A DNA stretch of 49,488 bases from Sulfuritalea sp. (GTDB lineage: Bacteria > Pseudomonadota > Gammaproteobacteria > Burkholderiales > Rhodocyclaceae): positions 1 to 49,488 of the forward strand of contig JADJQA010000041.1 of assembly GCA_016712985.1 (NCBI GenBank), given 5' to 3'. Numbering within the stretch: the stretch's first letter is position 1; the number at the start of each line of letters is the position of its first letter. The position numbers and the translations under genes were made by a program. Positions 1-16,475 of the stretch are shown in pieces. Under the pieces are notes generated by a model. It saw only the letters and a program-made list of their open reading frames with translations. It was not told the DNA's origin and did no database searches.

Positions 1-1827
<1,827 letters not shown>

Positions 1828-1830
1828 GGC

Positions 1831-3176
1831 TCAGTCCTTTTTCTTCGCGTTTGGATTCTTTGTCGGCCGCTTCCAGCCGGGAATCGACACCTGCTTTGCT
1901 CGGGAAATAGTCAACTGGTCGGGCGGCGCATCGCGCGTCAGCGTGGTTCCCGCACCCAGCGTGGCGCCGCGGCCGACGGTGACCGGAGCGACCAGTTGCG
2001 TGTCGGAGCCGATGAATGCGTCATCCTCGATCACGGTGCGGAACTTGTTGGCGCCGTCGTAATTGCAGGTGATGGTGCCGGCGCCGACATTGACGCGGCT
2101 GCCGATGGTGGCGTCGCCGATGTAGGCGAGGTGGTTGGCCTTGGAGTGATCGGCGATGGTCGAGTTCTTGACCTCGACGAAGTTGCCGACATGCACGTCG
2201 CGGCCGAGTTCGGCGCCGGGACGCAGGCGCGCGTAGGGACCGATCACGCACTGCCGGCCACCCGCCAGGCATCCCGCCGCCAGCGGCAGTTCCTAGCACG
2301 CAATTGGCGCCGATCGACACGCCATCGGCCAGGCTCGACGCGGCCCTCGAACACGCAATTGACGTCGATTGCGACATCGCGCCCGCACAGCAGCTCGCCG
2401 CGCACGTCGATGCGCGCCGGGTCCGCCAGCGTCACGCCCTCCTCCATCAGGCGCTCGGCGACGTTGCGCTGATGCACGCGCTCCAGCGCCGCCAGTTGCA
2501 GCTTGCTGTTCACGCCCTCAGTTTCCCATGCCGCATCGGGGTGCGCGGTCGCCACGGGCATGCCTTCCGCCACCGCCATGGCGACGATGTCGGTCAGGTA
2601 ATACTCGCCCTGGGCATTGCGGTTGCCCAGCGTCGGCAGCCAGCGCGCCAGTGCAGCGGTGGGTGCGACGAGGATGCCGGTGTTGATTTCATTGATCGCA
2701 CGTTCGGCGTCGTCGGCATCCTTTTCCTCGACGATGCGCTTGACTTCGCCATCGACGCGCACGATGCGGCCGTAGCCGCGCGGCTGGTCGAGGTAGGCAG
2801 TCAGCAGCGCCAGCGATCCGGTGGCGGCAGCGTCGATCAGGCGCCGCAGGGTGGAGGCGCGGATCAGCGGAACGTCGCCGTACAAGACAAGAGTCGGCGC
2901 TGACGGCCACGGCAGCTGCGGCATCGCCTGCAATACCGCATGACCGGTACCGAGTTGCGGCTCCTGGCGTGCCCAGGTCAGGTCGGGCGCGTCAAGCGCC
3001 TCGCGCACCTGTTCGCCGCCGTGTCCATAGACGACGCAGATGCGTCCGGCGCCAAGCTCGCGCGCGGTATCGATCACGTGCGCCAGCAAGGCCTTCCCCG
3101 CCAACGGGTGGAGGACCTTGGGCAGGTCGGAGCGCATCCGCTTGCCCTGCCCCGCGGCGAGGATGACGACGTTCAA
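1831..3176 (-). CDS. glmU: Bifunctional UDP-GlcNAc pyrophosphorylase / GlcN-1-P acetyltransferase, frameshifted
   Basis: GlmU acetylates glucosamine-1-phosphate and uridylylates the product to UDP-GlcNAc. The N-terminal half is intact: MNVVILAAGQGKRMRSDLPK is the nucleotidyltransferase signature, then YGDVPLI and GQGEYYLTD-like segments. Between about 2250 and 2340 three single-base changes (one extra C, one missing A, one missing C, all in short homopolymers) scramble VELADGVSIGANCVL and RNCRLAAGCLAGG. The left-handed beta-helix then continues as IGPYARLRPGAELG, NHLAYIGDA and GAGTITCNYDG to the stop at 1831. The net change of -1 agrees with the measured length of 1346 nt against about 448 codons. 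The start is a TTG 7 bp after the gltD stop, so expression is probably coupled to gltBD. An ORF finder alone would split it in two. Confidence 0.93.
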
Positions 3177-3183
3177 GGCGGGC

Positions 3184-9275
<6,092 letters not shown>

Positions 9276-9323
9276 CGTTATCTTCCTCGGTAATGCGACC
9301 GGCACACGCCGGAGGCGGCCGGC

Positions 9324-9353
9324 AAAAAAGCCGGGGTGATGCCTCTCCCCGGC
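9324..9353 (-). terminator. Intrinsic terminator in the gltB leader
   Basis: On the minus strand a 7-bp GC stem (GCCGGGG with CCCCGGC, 10-nt loop, 9330-9353) is followed at once by six T residues (9324-9329). It lies 184 bp after the dgt stop and 48 bp before the gltB ATG. It can end dgt transcripts. Because a good promoter lies upstream of it (9390-9418), it can also act on the gltB transcript itself. Confidence 0.8.
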
Positions 9354-9389
9354 CTTGGATGGTCCGCACGGACAACGGACACGCGTGTA

Positions 9390-9418
9390 AATATACCGCC
9401 ATTGGCGGTTGAATTCAA
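9390..9418 (-). promoter_or_regulatory. Putative sigma70 promoter of gltBD
   Basis: On the minus strand TTGAAT (9413-9418) and TATATT (9390-9395) are separated by exactly 17 bp. The spacer contains the perfect palindrome CCGCCAATGGCGG, a possible operator. The predicted transcript starts near 9383, giving a leader of about 108 nt that includes the terminator at 9324-9353. No other convincing promoter lies between that terminator and gltB. This is a prediction by pattern only. Confidence 0.6.
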
Positions 9419-9536
9419 TACGCTGCAACGCAACATCACATCCGGCCAGCGCTGCCAAACCACGTCCAGCGATTTCGGATTTCCACCAGCACCGGTTCCG
9501 GGGCGCGGCCGGATATGGCGCACTTCTGTGCAGGGC

Positions 9537-10661
9537 CTAGTATTCGCCCACTGAAAACAGTCGTCGATGCTCCTTCATCGAATAGCGGTCGGTCATTCCG
9601 GCAATGTAGTCCGCCGTCGCACGGGCAATTCCCTCGTGTGCTGCAAGATCAAGGTATTGGGGCGGCAGGAGGCGGGGATTATCGACGAAGGCGTTGAACA
9701 ATTCCTGAATCACGCGCCGCGCCTTGGTAGTCATGCGCAACACCTGATAGTGGTGGTAAAGATTCTCACGCAGAAAACTCTTCAGCGCCCGATTCTCGTC
9801 TTTCATTGCCGGCGTGAAATCGATCATTTCGGGCGCGCGATGCACGTCTTCCAGGCTATTGGGTGCTGCTTCCGAGATGCATCGCGCTGATTCGGCGAGA
9901 AGGTCGGTCACCTGCGCGTCGATCATGCGTCGTATGGTTTCATGCACCCGGCGGCGCCCGGCAATCTCCGGAAATTCCGCATCCACCTCGGCAGCGTGGC
10001 GGGCGAACAGGGAAATCTCCTGCAACTGTTCCAGGGTCAGCACGCCTGAACGCAGGCCATCGTCGACGTCGTGGTTGTTGTAGGCGATCTCGTCAGCAAG
10101 ATTGCATATCTGCGCCTCGAGCGATGGGCTGCTCCCCTCGATAAACCGCCGACCTAGGTCGCCGAGTTGGCGGGCACGTGCCGGCGAGCAATGCTTGAGG
10201 ATGCCCTCGCGCGTTTCGAACATAAGGTTGAGGCCATCGAAGGCGCCATAGCGCTCTTCCAGGCGATCGACGATGCGCAGACTTTGCAGGTTGTGCTCGA
10301 AACCACCATGTTCCCGCATGCATTCGTTGAGTGCGTCCTGTCCGGCGTGGCCAAAAGGCGTGTGGCCGAGATCATGTGCCAGGGCGATGGCCTCTGCCAG
10401 ATCGTCGTTCAGGTGCAGCGCTCGCGCTATCGAACGCGCGATCTGCGCAACCTCGATGCTGTGCGTCAGCCGGGTACGAAACAGGTCGCCTTCGTGGTTG
10501 ACGAAGACCTGGGTCTTGTATTCGAGGCGGCGGAAGGCCGTCGAGTGCACGATGCGGTCGCGGTCGCGCTGGAATTCGCTGCGCGCCTTCGGGCGGGGTT
10601 CGACGAACGCACGTCCGTGACTGTTGCCGTCACCGACCGCATAGGGTGCAAGATCAGGCAT
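9537..10661 (-). CDS. dgt: Deoxyguanosinetriphosphate triphosphohydrolase-like protein
   Basis: This is an HD-domain dNTPase that releases tripolyphosphate from dGTP (and related dNTPs in this shorter subfamily), affecting nucleotide pools. The start is taken at the ATG at 10661 (MPDLAPYAVGDG), which overlaps the aroB stop by 8 bp; the longer in-frame ATG at 10706 would lie well inside aroB. The protein is 374 aa. It shows AFRRLEYKTQVF, then the HD metal-site residues in RLTHSIEVAQIARSIA and ALAHDLGHTPFGHAG, and the later NLADEIAYNNHD. It belongs to the aroK-aroB-dgt overlap chain, a frequent betaproteobacterial arrangement. The downstream terminator is at 9324-9353. Confidence 0.93.
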   Translation of the reverse strand: MPDLAPYAVGDGNSHGRAFVEPRPKARSEFQRDRDRIVHSTAFRRLEYKTQVFVNHEGDLFRTRLTHSIEVAQIARSIARALHLNDDLAEAIALAHDLGHTPFGHAGQDALNECMREHGGFEHNLQSLRIVDRLEERYGAFDGLNLMFETREGILKHCSPARARQLGDLGRRFIEGSSPSLEAQICNLADEIAYNNHDVDDGLRSGVLTLEQLQEISLFARHAAEVDAEFPEIAGRRRVHETIRRMIDAQVTDLLAESARCISEAAPNSLEDVHRAPEMIDFTPAMKDENRALKSFLRENLYHHYQVLRMTTKARRVIQELFNAFVDNPRLLPPQYLDLAAHEGIARATADYIAGMTDRYSMKEHRRLFSVGEY

Positions 10662-11748
10662 GACTGCAGGCTTCGATCGCGGCGACGATTTCCTCGCGGG
10701 GCGCATCGGCGCTCGTCACCGCGTCGCCCAATCGCCTGAGCAGGACCAGGCGCAAGCTGCCAGCGATCACTTTTTTATCGTGCGACATCAATTCAAGGTA
10801 CCGGTCGGCACCCAGTTCGGGGCCGCGCACCGGCAGTTCTGCCCGCTTCAACAGCACGACGATGCGCGCGACATCGGCCTGCCCGATCCAACCCAGGCGC
10901 CGGGAAAGCTCTGCGGCCATCACGGTGCCGGCGGCGACCGCCTCGCCGTGCAGCCACTCGCCGTAGCCCATGCCGGTTTCGATGGCATGACCGAAAGTAT
11001 GGCCGAGGTTGAGCAAGGCACGGCCGCCATCCTTTGCCGTCTCGAATTCGTCAGCGGCAACGACCTCCGCCTTGTTTGCGCAGGAACGCTCCACGGCCTC
11101 CGCCAACAGATCCCCGTCGCGCGCCATGAGTCCGTCCATGTGCGTCTCCAGCCAGTCGAGGAACGGCAAGTCACGGATAAGGCCATACTTGATCACCTCT
11201 GCCAATCCCGCCGATAGCTCGCGCGGTGGCAAGGTTTGCAGGGTGTCGGTATCTGCAAGCACCATCTGCGGTTGCCAGAAAGCTCCGACCATGTTTTTGC
11301 CGCGCGCGTGATTGATGCCTGTCTTTCCACCCACGGACGAATCGACCTGAGACAGGAGCGTTGTCGGAATCTGGATGAACGGAACGCCGCGTTGGTAGGT
11401 CGCGGCGGCGAATCCTGCCAGGTCGCCAATTACGCCGCCGCCGATGGCGACAACGGTGGTGGCCCGGTCGCAACGAGCAGCAAGTAGCGAATCGTGAATG
11501 CGGTTCAGGGATTCCCAGGTCTTGTACACCTCACCATCCGGCAATATGATCGCCGTGACGCCAACGCCGACTCCTTCCAGCGCCTTGATGAACGCGTTGC
11601 CATAAATGGGCGCGACGGTGACATTGCTGACCAGCGCGACACGAGGTGAGCGCAGGTGATCGAGCAATAGCTCGGCGCGGCCCAATAGGCCGCGTCCGAT
11701 CAGAATCGGATAGCTTCGGGCTGCGAGTTCTACGTTCAGGCGGCGCAT
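10654..11748 (-). CDS. aroB: 3-dehydroquinate synthase
   Basis: AroB cyclises DAHP to 3-dehydroquinate in the shikimate pathway, using NAD and a divalent metal. The 364-aa protein shows GGGVIGDLAGFAAATYQRG in the NAD-binding domain, VDSSVGGKTGINHARGKNM for substrate binding, and the zinc-ligand region HTFGHAIETGMGYGEWLHGE. The ATG at 11748 lies inside the end of aroK (13-bp overlap), and the stop overlaps the start of dgt, so aroK-aroB-dgt should be co-translated. Length and motifs are normal. Confidence 0.96.
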   Translation of the reverse strand: MRRLNVELAARSYPILIGRGLLGRAELLLDHLRSPRVALVSNVTVAPIYGNAFIKALEGVGVGVTAIILPDGEVYKTWESLNRIHDSLLAARCDRATTVVAIGGGVIGDLAGFAAATYQRGVPFIQIPTTLLSQVDSSVGGKTGINHARGKNMVGAFWQPQMVLADTDTLQTLPPRELSAGLAEVIKYGLIRDLPFLDWLETHMDGLMARDGDLLAEAVERSCANKAEVVAADEFETAKDGGRALLNLGHTFGHAIETGMGYGEWLHGEAVAAGTVMAAELSRRLGWIGQADVARIVVLLKRAELPVRGPELGADRYLELMSHDKKVIAGSLRLVLLRRLGDAVTSADAPREEIVAAIEACSHA

Positions 11749-12263
11749 CGCTTCTGCAATTCACGTTCAAGCTGTTTAACGAGATGGCTGATGCTGCCAC
11801 CAAGGCTGCTTACGACAATGTCAGCGACTTCACGATAGAGCGGATCGCGCTGGGCAAAGAGTTCCTCGATTTTTTGCATCGGATTCTCAACCTGCAGCAA
11901 GGGGCGGTTGGGGTCGAGGCGGGTTCGCTCGAACAACAACCTGGGTGCGGCCTGCAAATAGACGACTGTACCGCTCTTGTTCAGCGCGGCCCTGTTTTCA
12001 GGCCTCAGTACCGCGCCCCCTCCGGTGGCGACGATCAGATTTGTAGCGCCGGCGAGATCGGCAATCACCTTCGCCTCGCGGTCGCGAAATCCCTGCTCAC
12101 CCTCGATATCGAAAATCAGCGGGATCCTGACTCCGGTTCGGGTTTCGATCTCATGGTCGGCATCGACAAATGTACGTTGCAACCGACGCGCAAGCTGACG
12201 GCCAATCGTGGTTTTTCCCGCCCCCGGCATGCCGACGAGGTAGATGTTGTTCGTAGTGCTCAC
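11736..12263 (-). CDS. aroK: Shikimate kinase
   Basis: AroK phosphorylates shikimate with ATP. The Walker A loop GMPGAGKTTIG lies near the N-terminus, followed by FVDADHEIE (substrate Asp), FRDREAKVI (substrate Arg), GGGAVLRPENR and the lid region RPLLQ. I prefer the GTG at 12263 (VSTTNNIYLVGMPGAG), which gives the usual 175 aa. The upstream ATG at 12371 would add 36 residues of non-conserved sequence and start within 40 bp of the pilQ stop. It follows the pil operon on the same strand and may be partly read through from it. Confidence 0.93.
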   Translation of the reverse strand: MSTTNNIYLVGMPGAGKTTIGRQLARRLQRTFVDADHEIETRTGVRIPLIFDIEGEQGFRDREAKVIADLAGATNLIVATGGGAVLRPENRAALNKSGTVVYLQAAPRLLFERTRLDPNRPLLQVENPMQKIEELFAQRDPLYREVADIVVSSLGGSISHLVKQLERELQKRCAA

Positions 12264-12375
12264 GGCTTGATTGTAGCCTTCAGAATCAGGAGGACGATAG
12301 AACGCGGCATCGCCGGTGGAGCGCGTCAAATACTGTAGGAGGCATTTCCTGATAACTGTGCCGGCCGGCACGATG

Positions 12376-12404
12376 CCCGGGGGCCTTGCCCCCGGGGATT
12401 TTTC
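12376..12404 (+). terminator. Strong hairpin with T-tract on the plus strand
   Basis: A perfect 9-bp stem, CCCGGGGGC / GCCCCCGGG with a CTT loop (12376-12396), is followed on the plus strand by ATTTTTC. Both neighbours, pilQ and aroK, run on the minus strand, where the hairpin is not followed by a U-run. As an intrinsic terminator it therefore points against the genes. It may stop antisense transcription into pilQ, or serve as a 3'-end stabiliser for the pil mRNA. Confidence 0.55.
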
Positions 12405-12407
12405 GGC

Positions 12408-14639
12408 TTACCGCTGCGCCAGACTTTCGCTGATGATGCGCGGCGTAATGAATACCAGCAATTCGCTGCGAGACTGGTTTTTGCTCGTGGTCTTGAACAG
12501 GAAACCAACATAAGGCAGGTCACCGAGAAATGGAACGCGGTCCTGGGTCTGGATCTCGGCCTCTCTGGCGAAGCCACCTATGACCACCGTCCCACCATTT
12601 TCCACAATCACATTTGTGGTAACAGTGTTGGTGTCGAGACTACCTGTGTTCGCGTTGGTAATCGTACTCTTGGCAATGTTGAGTTCCAGGCTGATTCTGT
12701 TGTCCGGATTGACCGACGGTGTTACGCCCAAGGTAAGCGGTGCCGAGAACGTTTGGTAGATCGGCAGGCCGGTTGTGGCATTGACGCCCGTCAGAATCGT
12801 TACCTGCTGTGTGTTGTTGATCGTCGCGGCCTTGCGGTTGAGGGTGACGATGCGCGGCGAGGATATGGTCTTGTTGCGCGTATCCTGCTCGGCCGCCTGC
12901 AACTCGAGCGCCAGTAATTTCGTTCCGGCATTGTTGAACAGCATCAGGCCGATATTGGCGGCGGCCGCCAACGCATAGCTCGGCTGGAAGATATTCGTTG
13001 ATGACCTTGCCAAGGCGGGCACGGCGGCGGCACCAAAGGTATCCACGTTGGTGAATCCGGCCGTCGTACCTAGCACCGCTCGCGTAGTTTGCGTGCCCGG
13101 CACCTGATAGCCACCGTTGCTCAAGACCGACGCGTCGGCTACGCGCAGTCGCATGCCGAGTGTATTGGTAAACCCTGTCGACGCCTCAACGATGCGTGCT
13201 TCAATCAGAACTTGCTTGGGCGGAATATCTACCGTGCGGATGATTTCCCGTATCGCTTCGATCACGGCTGCCGTATCGCGCACGAACACCTGGTTGGTCG
13301 CGTCGTGGATCGAAATGCCCCCACGCGCGGTAAGCATCCCCTTGTTGGCACCGCCTGGCGCGGCGCCCGCGGCAGGTGCCCCTGCCGCCGGTGCCGCGCC
13401 AGCAGCGGGTGCCGCTGCGGCACCCGCTGCATTCGGGGCAAAGCTTGTGTTTACCAGTGAAACAATATCTGCCGCCTTGACGTAACTCAGCTTGAAGGTT
13501 TCGGCCACCAGGGGCGCAATGTCGCTGGCGCGCGCAAGTTCGTCAGCCGTGTCCTGGTCGCGTCGCTGCAGAACCGCCCGGTCACCAAACAAAACCACAT
13601 CGTTACGCACCCGCATGCCCGCATTCACCTGGGCCATGATGATTTCCAGCGCCTGGTCATAGGGAATATTGTCGAGGTTCGCGGTAACCGCGCGTCCGTT
13701 CAGCGAGGGATCAATCAGGACATTCTTCCCGGAAATGTCGGCAAGGGTCCGCAGCACCATCGTCGCGTCGGCGTTGAAAAAGTTGATCGAAACCTTCTGG
13801 CCCTGCTGCCCTGTCTGAACCAGCTTGTTTGCCTCGTCAGCGGGAATGGGTTTGACTTCGATGTTGAGCTGGTTGTTCGTCAAGTGCGCTTGGTGGAACC
13901 AACGACCCCGCGCAGCAATTTCCATGCGGGTCGTAGTTCCGTCCGCACGCGAGGTGATCGTGGTCACCGGAGTCGCAAAGTCGTTTACGTCACGGCGGTT
14001 CTGCAGGCGTTCCGGGATTTCAACGTCGCGCAATTCCACGGTGATACCCGTCGCCGAGCGACGAATGTCGATCGGTGCGGTGCCATCCGTCAGATCCACC
14101 GTGATGGATGCCTGGCCATCTTCGCCGCGCCGAAAAAGGATGTCGCGAACGGCCGCGGTATCCGCCGCCTGGGGTGATTTCGCCGCCGCATTGCTTGCCA
14201 CAGGGGCTGGCTGATAGACGCTGGGAGCAGGCTCCTGATTGGCCTGCACGCCCTGCGCCTGAAGTTTGATGAACAGCGCATCGCCGACAATTTCGGTCGA
14301 AAACTTCGTCGGACGATAGAGATTCAGCACCAACCGGGTCAGTTTGTCGGTCTGAACCAGGTTCAGGCTGCGGAGGTCTCCCTCGGAAACCTGTTGGACG
14401 GTCTTGCCGGATTGATTGTCCGTCTCCGGGAAGTCGATCACGACGCGTGGCGGTTCCACCACGCTCCAGTTGCCAGGCAACGCCTTCAGCGGAGCAGCCA
14501 TCTGGACCTTGAGCAACACCTGATCGCCGTCGCGCCTGACCTGAACCTGCTTGATGGAGTTTTCGGCCGCAAACGAGTAGGCCGAAACACCAAGGCAGAA
14601 GCCCAGCATGGCCAACGCGGCAAGTTTAAGCTTGTTCAT
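12408..14639 (-). CDS. pilQ: Type IV pilus secretin PilQ
   Basis: PilQ is the outer-membrane secretin through which type IV pili pass. The 743-aa protein has a signal peptide (MNKLKLAALAMLGFCLGVSA), two AMIN-type beta domains (about residues 30-270), an STN/N0 domain beginning near VSINFFNADATMVLRTLADI, an N1 domain, and the C-terminal secretin domain with VPFLGDLPYVGFLFK and LLVFITPRII. Inside the N1 domain (13363-13440) is a roughly 30-residue Ala/Pro/Gly run built from AAGAAPAAGAP-like units, probably a flexible loop. The start overlaps the pilP stop (ATGA). Confidence 0.97.
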   Translation of the reverse strand: MNKLKLAALAMLGFCLGVSAYSFAAENSIKQVQVRRDGDQVLLKVQMAAPLKALPGNWSVVEPPRVVIDFPETDNQSGKTVQQVSEGDLRSLNLVQTDKLTRLVLNLYRPTKFSTEIVGDALFIKLQAQGVQANQEPAPSVYQPAPVASNAAAKSPQAADTAAVRDILFRRGEDGQASITVDLTDGTAPIDIRRSATGITVELRDVEIPERLQNRRDVNDFATPVTTITSRADGTTTRMEIAARGRWFHQAHLTNNQLNIEVKPIPADEANKLVQTGQQGQKVSINFFNADATMVLRTLADISGKNVLIDPSLNGRAVTANLDNIPYDQALEIIMAQVNAGMRVRNDVVLFGDRAVLQRRDQDTADELARASDIAPLVAETFKLSYVKAADIVSLVNTSFAPNAAGAAAAPAAGAAPAAGAPAAGAAPGGANKGMLTARGGISIHDATNQVFVRDTAAVIEAIREIIRTVDIPPKQVLIEARIVEASTGFTNTLGMRLRVADASVLSNGGYQVPGTQTTRAVLGTTAGFTNVDTFGAAAVPALARSSTNIFQPSYALAAAANIGLMLFNNAGTKLLALELQAAEQDTRNKTISSPRIVTLNRKAATINNTQQVTILTGVNATTGLPIYQTFSAPLTLGVTPSVNPDNRISLELNIAKSTITNANTGSLDTNTVTTNVIVENGGTVVIGGFAREAEIQTQDRVPFLGDLPYVGFLFKTTSKNQSRSELLVFITPRIISESLAQR

Positions 14640-15160
14640 TTACGTCCTCCTTCGTTCGGCACCATGAGCACCTTCTCCTGCGCGACCCATGCGCCGTTCG
14701 CGTCCTTGACGGTTTCAAGTACCGTAACGCTATCCCTGGAAATCTGAGTGATTCTGCCGAAGCTGCGGCCCATGTACTCCCCGACTCTCACATGCTTGGG
14801 CTTGTTGGGCGGTGGCGTCTGGATCAGTGCGTAGGGCACCGGACCCGCCATGATGATGCCCATGACCTTGAGATCTTCGATCGGGAAAAGCTCCAGGGGT
14901 TGTTGCGGCCTCGACCTATCCGGTGCCGTCTTGTCCGCCACTGCCTCAAGGGTCACGATCTTGCCGGATGCGAAGGGTGGCGTGAGCGTTTCGGTTTCAT
15001 AGGCGACGACCGGAAAGGCCGCGATTTCCGGCAAGGGGGCGACTTTGCCCCTCATCGTCTTTGCTTCCTCGCGCATCCATTCCCGGAGATCCTGATGTTG
15101 CTCGGCCGCACATCCCGCCAGGATCAACAGCATCATCATCAAGAGGGCATTGGGCTTCAT
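14636..15160 (-). CDS. pilP: Type IV pilus lipoprotein PilP
   Basis: PilP is an inner-membrane-anchored periplasmic lipoprotein that links the PilNO dimer to the PilQ secretin. The 174-aa protein has a lipoprotein signal with lipobox LILAGC (Cys17), a disordered linker, and a C-terminal beta domain (LELFPIEDLKVMGIIMAG, RVGEYMGRSFGRITQI) as in the family. Both ends overlap neighbouring genes by ATGA (pilO upstream, pilQ downstream). Confidence 0.95.
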   Translation of the reverse strand: MKPNALLMMMLLILAGCAAEQHQDLREWMREEAKTMRGKVAPLPEIAAFPVVAYETETLTPPFASGKIVTLEAVADKTAPDRSRPQQPLELFPIEDLKVMGIIMAGPVPYALIQTPPPNKPKHVRVGEYMGRSFGRITQISRDSVTVLETVKDANGAWVAQEKVLMVPNEGGRK

Positions 15161-15912
15161 TTCCTGCCTCCCTTGACAGCCTTCTTCTTCTGGTTGGCGA
15201 TCTCGCCGTCGTCAAGATAGCGGAATGTCTTGGCCGTCGCCCGCATGGCCAGTGTTCCGTTTGGATTCGCAGTCATGCCGATATCGTTGAGCGTGACGAT
15301 GCGGGGCAGTTTCGCGATATCCCCGGTGAAGCCGCCGATATCGTGATACGTGCCGGTCAGGTTGAGCGCAATCGGCACTTCCGCATAAAACTCCTTTGGC
15401 GCCTCGCCACCCGGCTTGAAGAGCTCTACCAGCAAGCCCCTGCCTTGTGCTGCCTTGTTGATGTCGACCAGCATGTCACCCATCTCTGCCTTGTTCGGCA
15501 ACTGCTTCAGCAACGCACCGAAGGACCGATCGATTTCGGCCAGCTGGCGCCGATATTCGTCCAGGTTCACCGCCTGCCGCTTCTTGTTCAGCCATTCTTC
15601 CTTGTGTTTGACCTCTTCGGCACGCTTCGCTTCCAGATCTTCCAGTTGCACGCTCCAGCCAAGTGCGCCAAATCCCCAGGCAGTGGCCATCAGCGCAATG
15701 AACAAGCCCAGAAGAATGACAATCCTCGGCGCCAGTGGCCACAAGCCCGGATCCTTGGGGTCCAGGGTCTTGAAGTCCATCGCCAGTTGCTGGAAGTTGA
15801 TCAGCGGCGCCTTTGGCGCGGTGGGCTCCACCTTGGCCGAATGCTTTTCCGCCAGCTTCTCGGCGGCCGATTTGCGTTTGAACAGGTCTTTAAGGGAGGG
15901 CAGCTTCATCAT
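15157..15912 (-). CDS. pilO: Type IV pilus inner-membrane protein PilO
   Basis: PilO forms a heterodimer with PilN and sits in the inner-membrane alignment complex. The 251-aa protein has a cytoplasmic N-terminus that is long and charged (about 50 residues, SLKDLFKRKSAAEKLAEKHS), one membrane helix (IVILLGLFIALMATAWGFG), a coiled-coil stretch (LEDLEAKRAEEVKHKEEW), and a periplasmic ferredoxin-like domain. It has ATGA overlaps with pilN and pilP. Confidence 0.94.
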   Translation of the reverse strand: MMKLPSLKDLFKRKSAAEKLAEKHSAKVEPTAPKAPLINFQQLAMDFKTLDPKDPGLWPLAPRIVILLGLFIALMATAWGFGALGWSVQLEDLEAKRAEEVKHKEEWLNKKRQAVNLDEYRRQLAEIDRSFGALLKQLPNKAEMGDMLVDINKAAQGRGLLVELFKPGGEAPKEFYAEVPIALNLTGTYHDIGGFTGDIAKLPRIVTLNDIGMTANPNGTLAMRATAKTFRYLDDGEIANQKKKAVKGGRK

Positions 15913-16475
15913 TTCTTCCCCGGGGCCTGCGCGGTCTGGCGCGTGATCATCGTCGTGATGCTGAAGGCATTGAGCCGGCGACCGACCACGGTCTCCGCCT
16001 TGGTTTCAACCAGCGTCGACGCCTCAAGAAGCGGCGATTCGTCGAGATTGTTCATCAAGGTAGTTATTCGTGCATTCGATTGTGCGTATCCCGAAAGCAC
16101 GATCTTCGGCCCCGTCTGCACCAGGGTGCGCAGGTAAATGCCTTCGGGAACCTGCTTGGCCAGTTCGTTGAACAGGTGAACAGTCTCGGTACGGTTGGCT
16201 TGCAGGGCCTCAATCACTCGCTTGCGCGACAGCAACGCGTTGGTCTGCTCCTGAATCTTCTTGATTTCGCTGATTTCCTTGTTGAGACTGGCGATTTCCT
16301 TCTTGAGGAACTCGTTCTTTTCATTCTGCAGAGCCGCCTCGCGGCTGATCAGTGAATACCCAAGGAACCAGATCACGGCGGCCAGCACGGAGACCAGTCC
16401 CATCAGAACATAGAACTGCTGACGCCTCGCTTTGCGCTTCTCTTCGCGGTGGGGAAGGAGATTGATCCGGATCAT
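15909..16475 (-). CDS. pilN: Type IV pilus inner-membrane protein PilN
   Basis: PilN couples cytoplasmic PilM to periplasmic PilO. The 188-aa protein begins with the conserved PilM-binding segment MIRINLLPHREEKRKARR, followed by one membrane helix (FYVLMGLVSVLAAVIWFLG), a coiled coil (FLKKEIASLNKEISEIKKIQ) and a periplasmic domain. It is ATGA-coupled to both pilM and pilO. Confidence 0.95.
   Translation of the reverse strand: MIRINLLPHREEKRKARRQQFYVLMGLVSVLAAVIWFLGYSLISREAALQNEKNEFLKKEIASLNKEISEIKKIQEQTNALLSRKRVIEALQANRTETVHLFNELAKQVPEGIYLRTLVQTGPKIVLSGYAQSNARITTLMNNLDESPLLEASTLVETKAETVVGRRLNAFSITTMITRQTAQAPGKK

Noticed and set aside
2250..2340. Programmed frameshifting in glmU
   Set aside because: Three separate changes in both directions lie within 90 bp, with no slippery heptamer or stimulatory structure; sequence error or mutation is simpler.
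9276..9458. Longer gltB N-terminus from the ATG at 9458
   Set aside because: It would translate through the terminator hairpin and add 61 residues with no family similarity, while the ATG at 9275 has a good ribosome-binding site.
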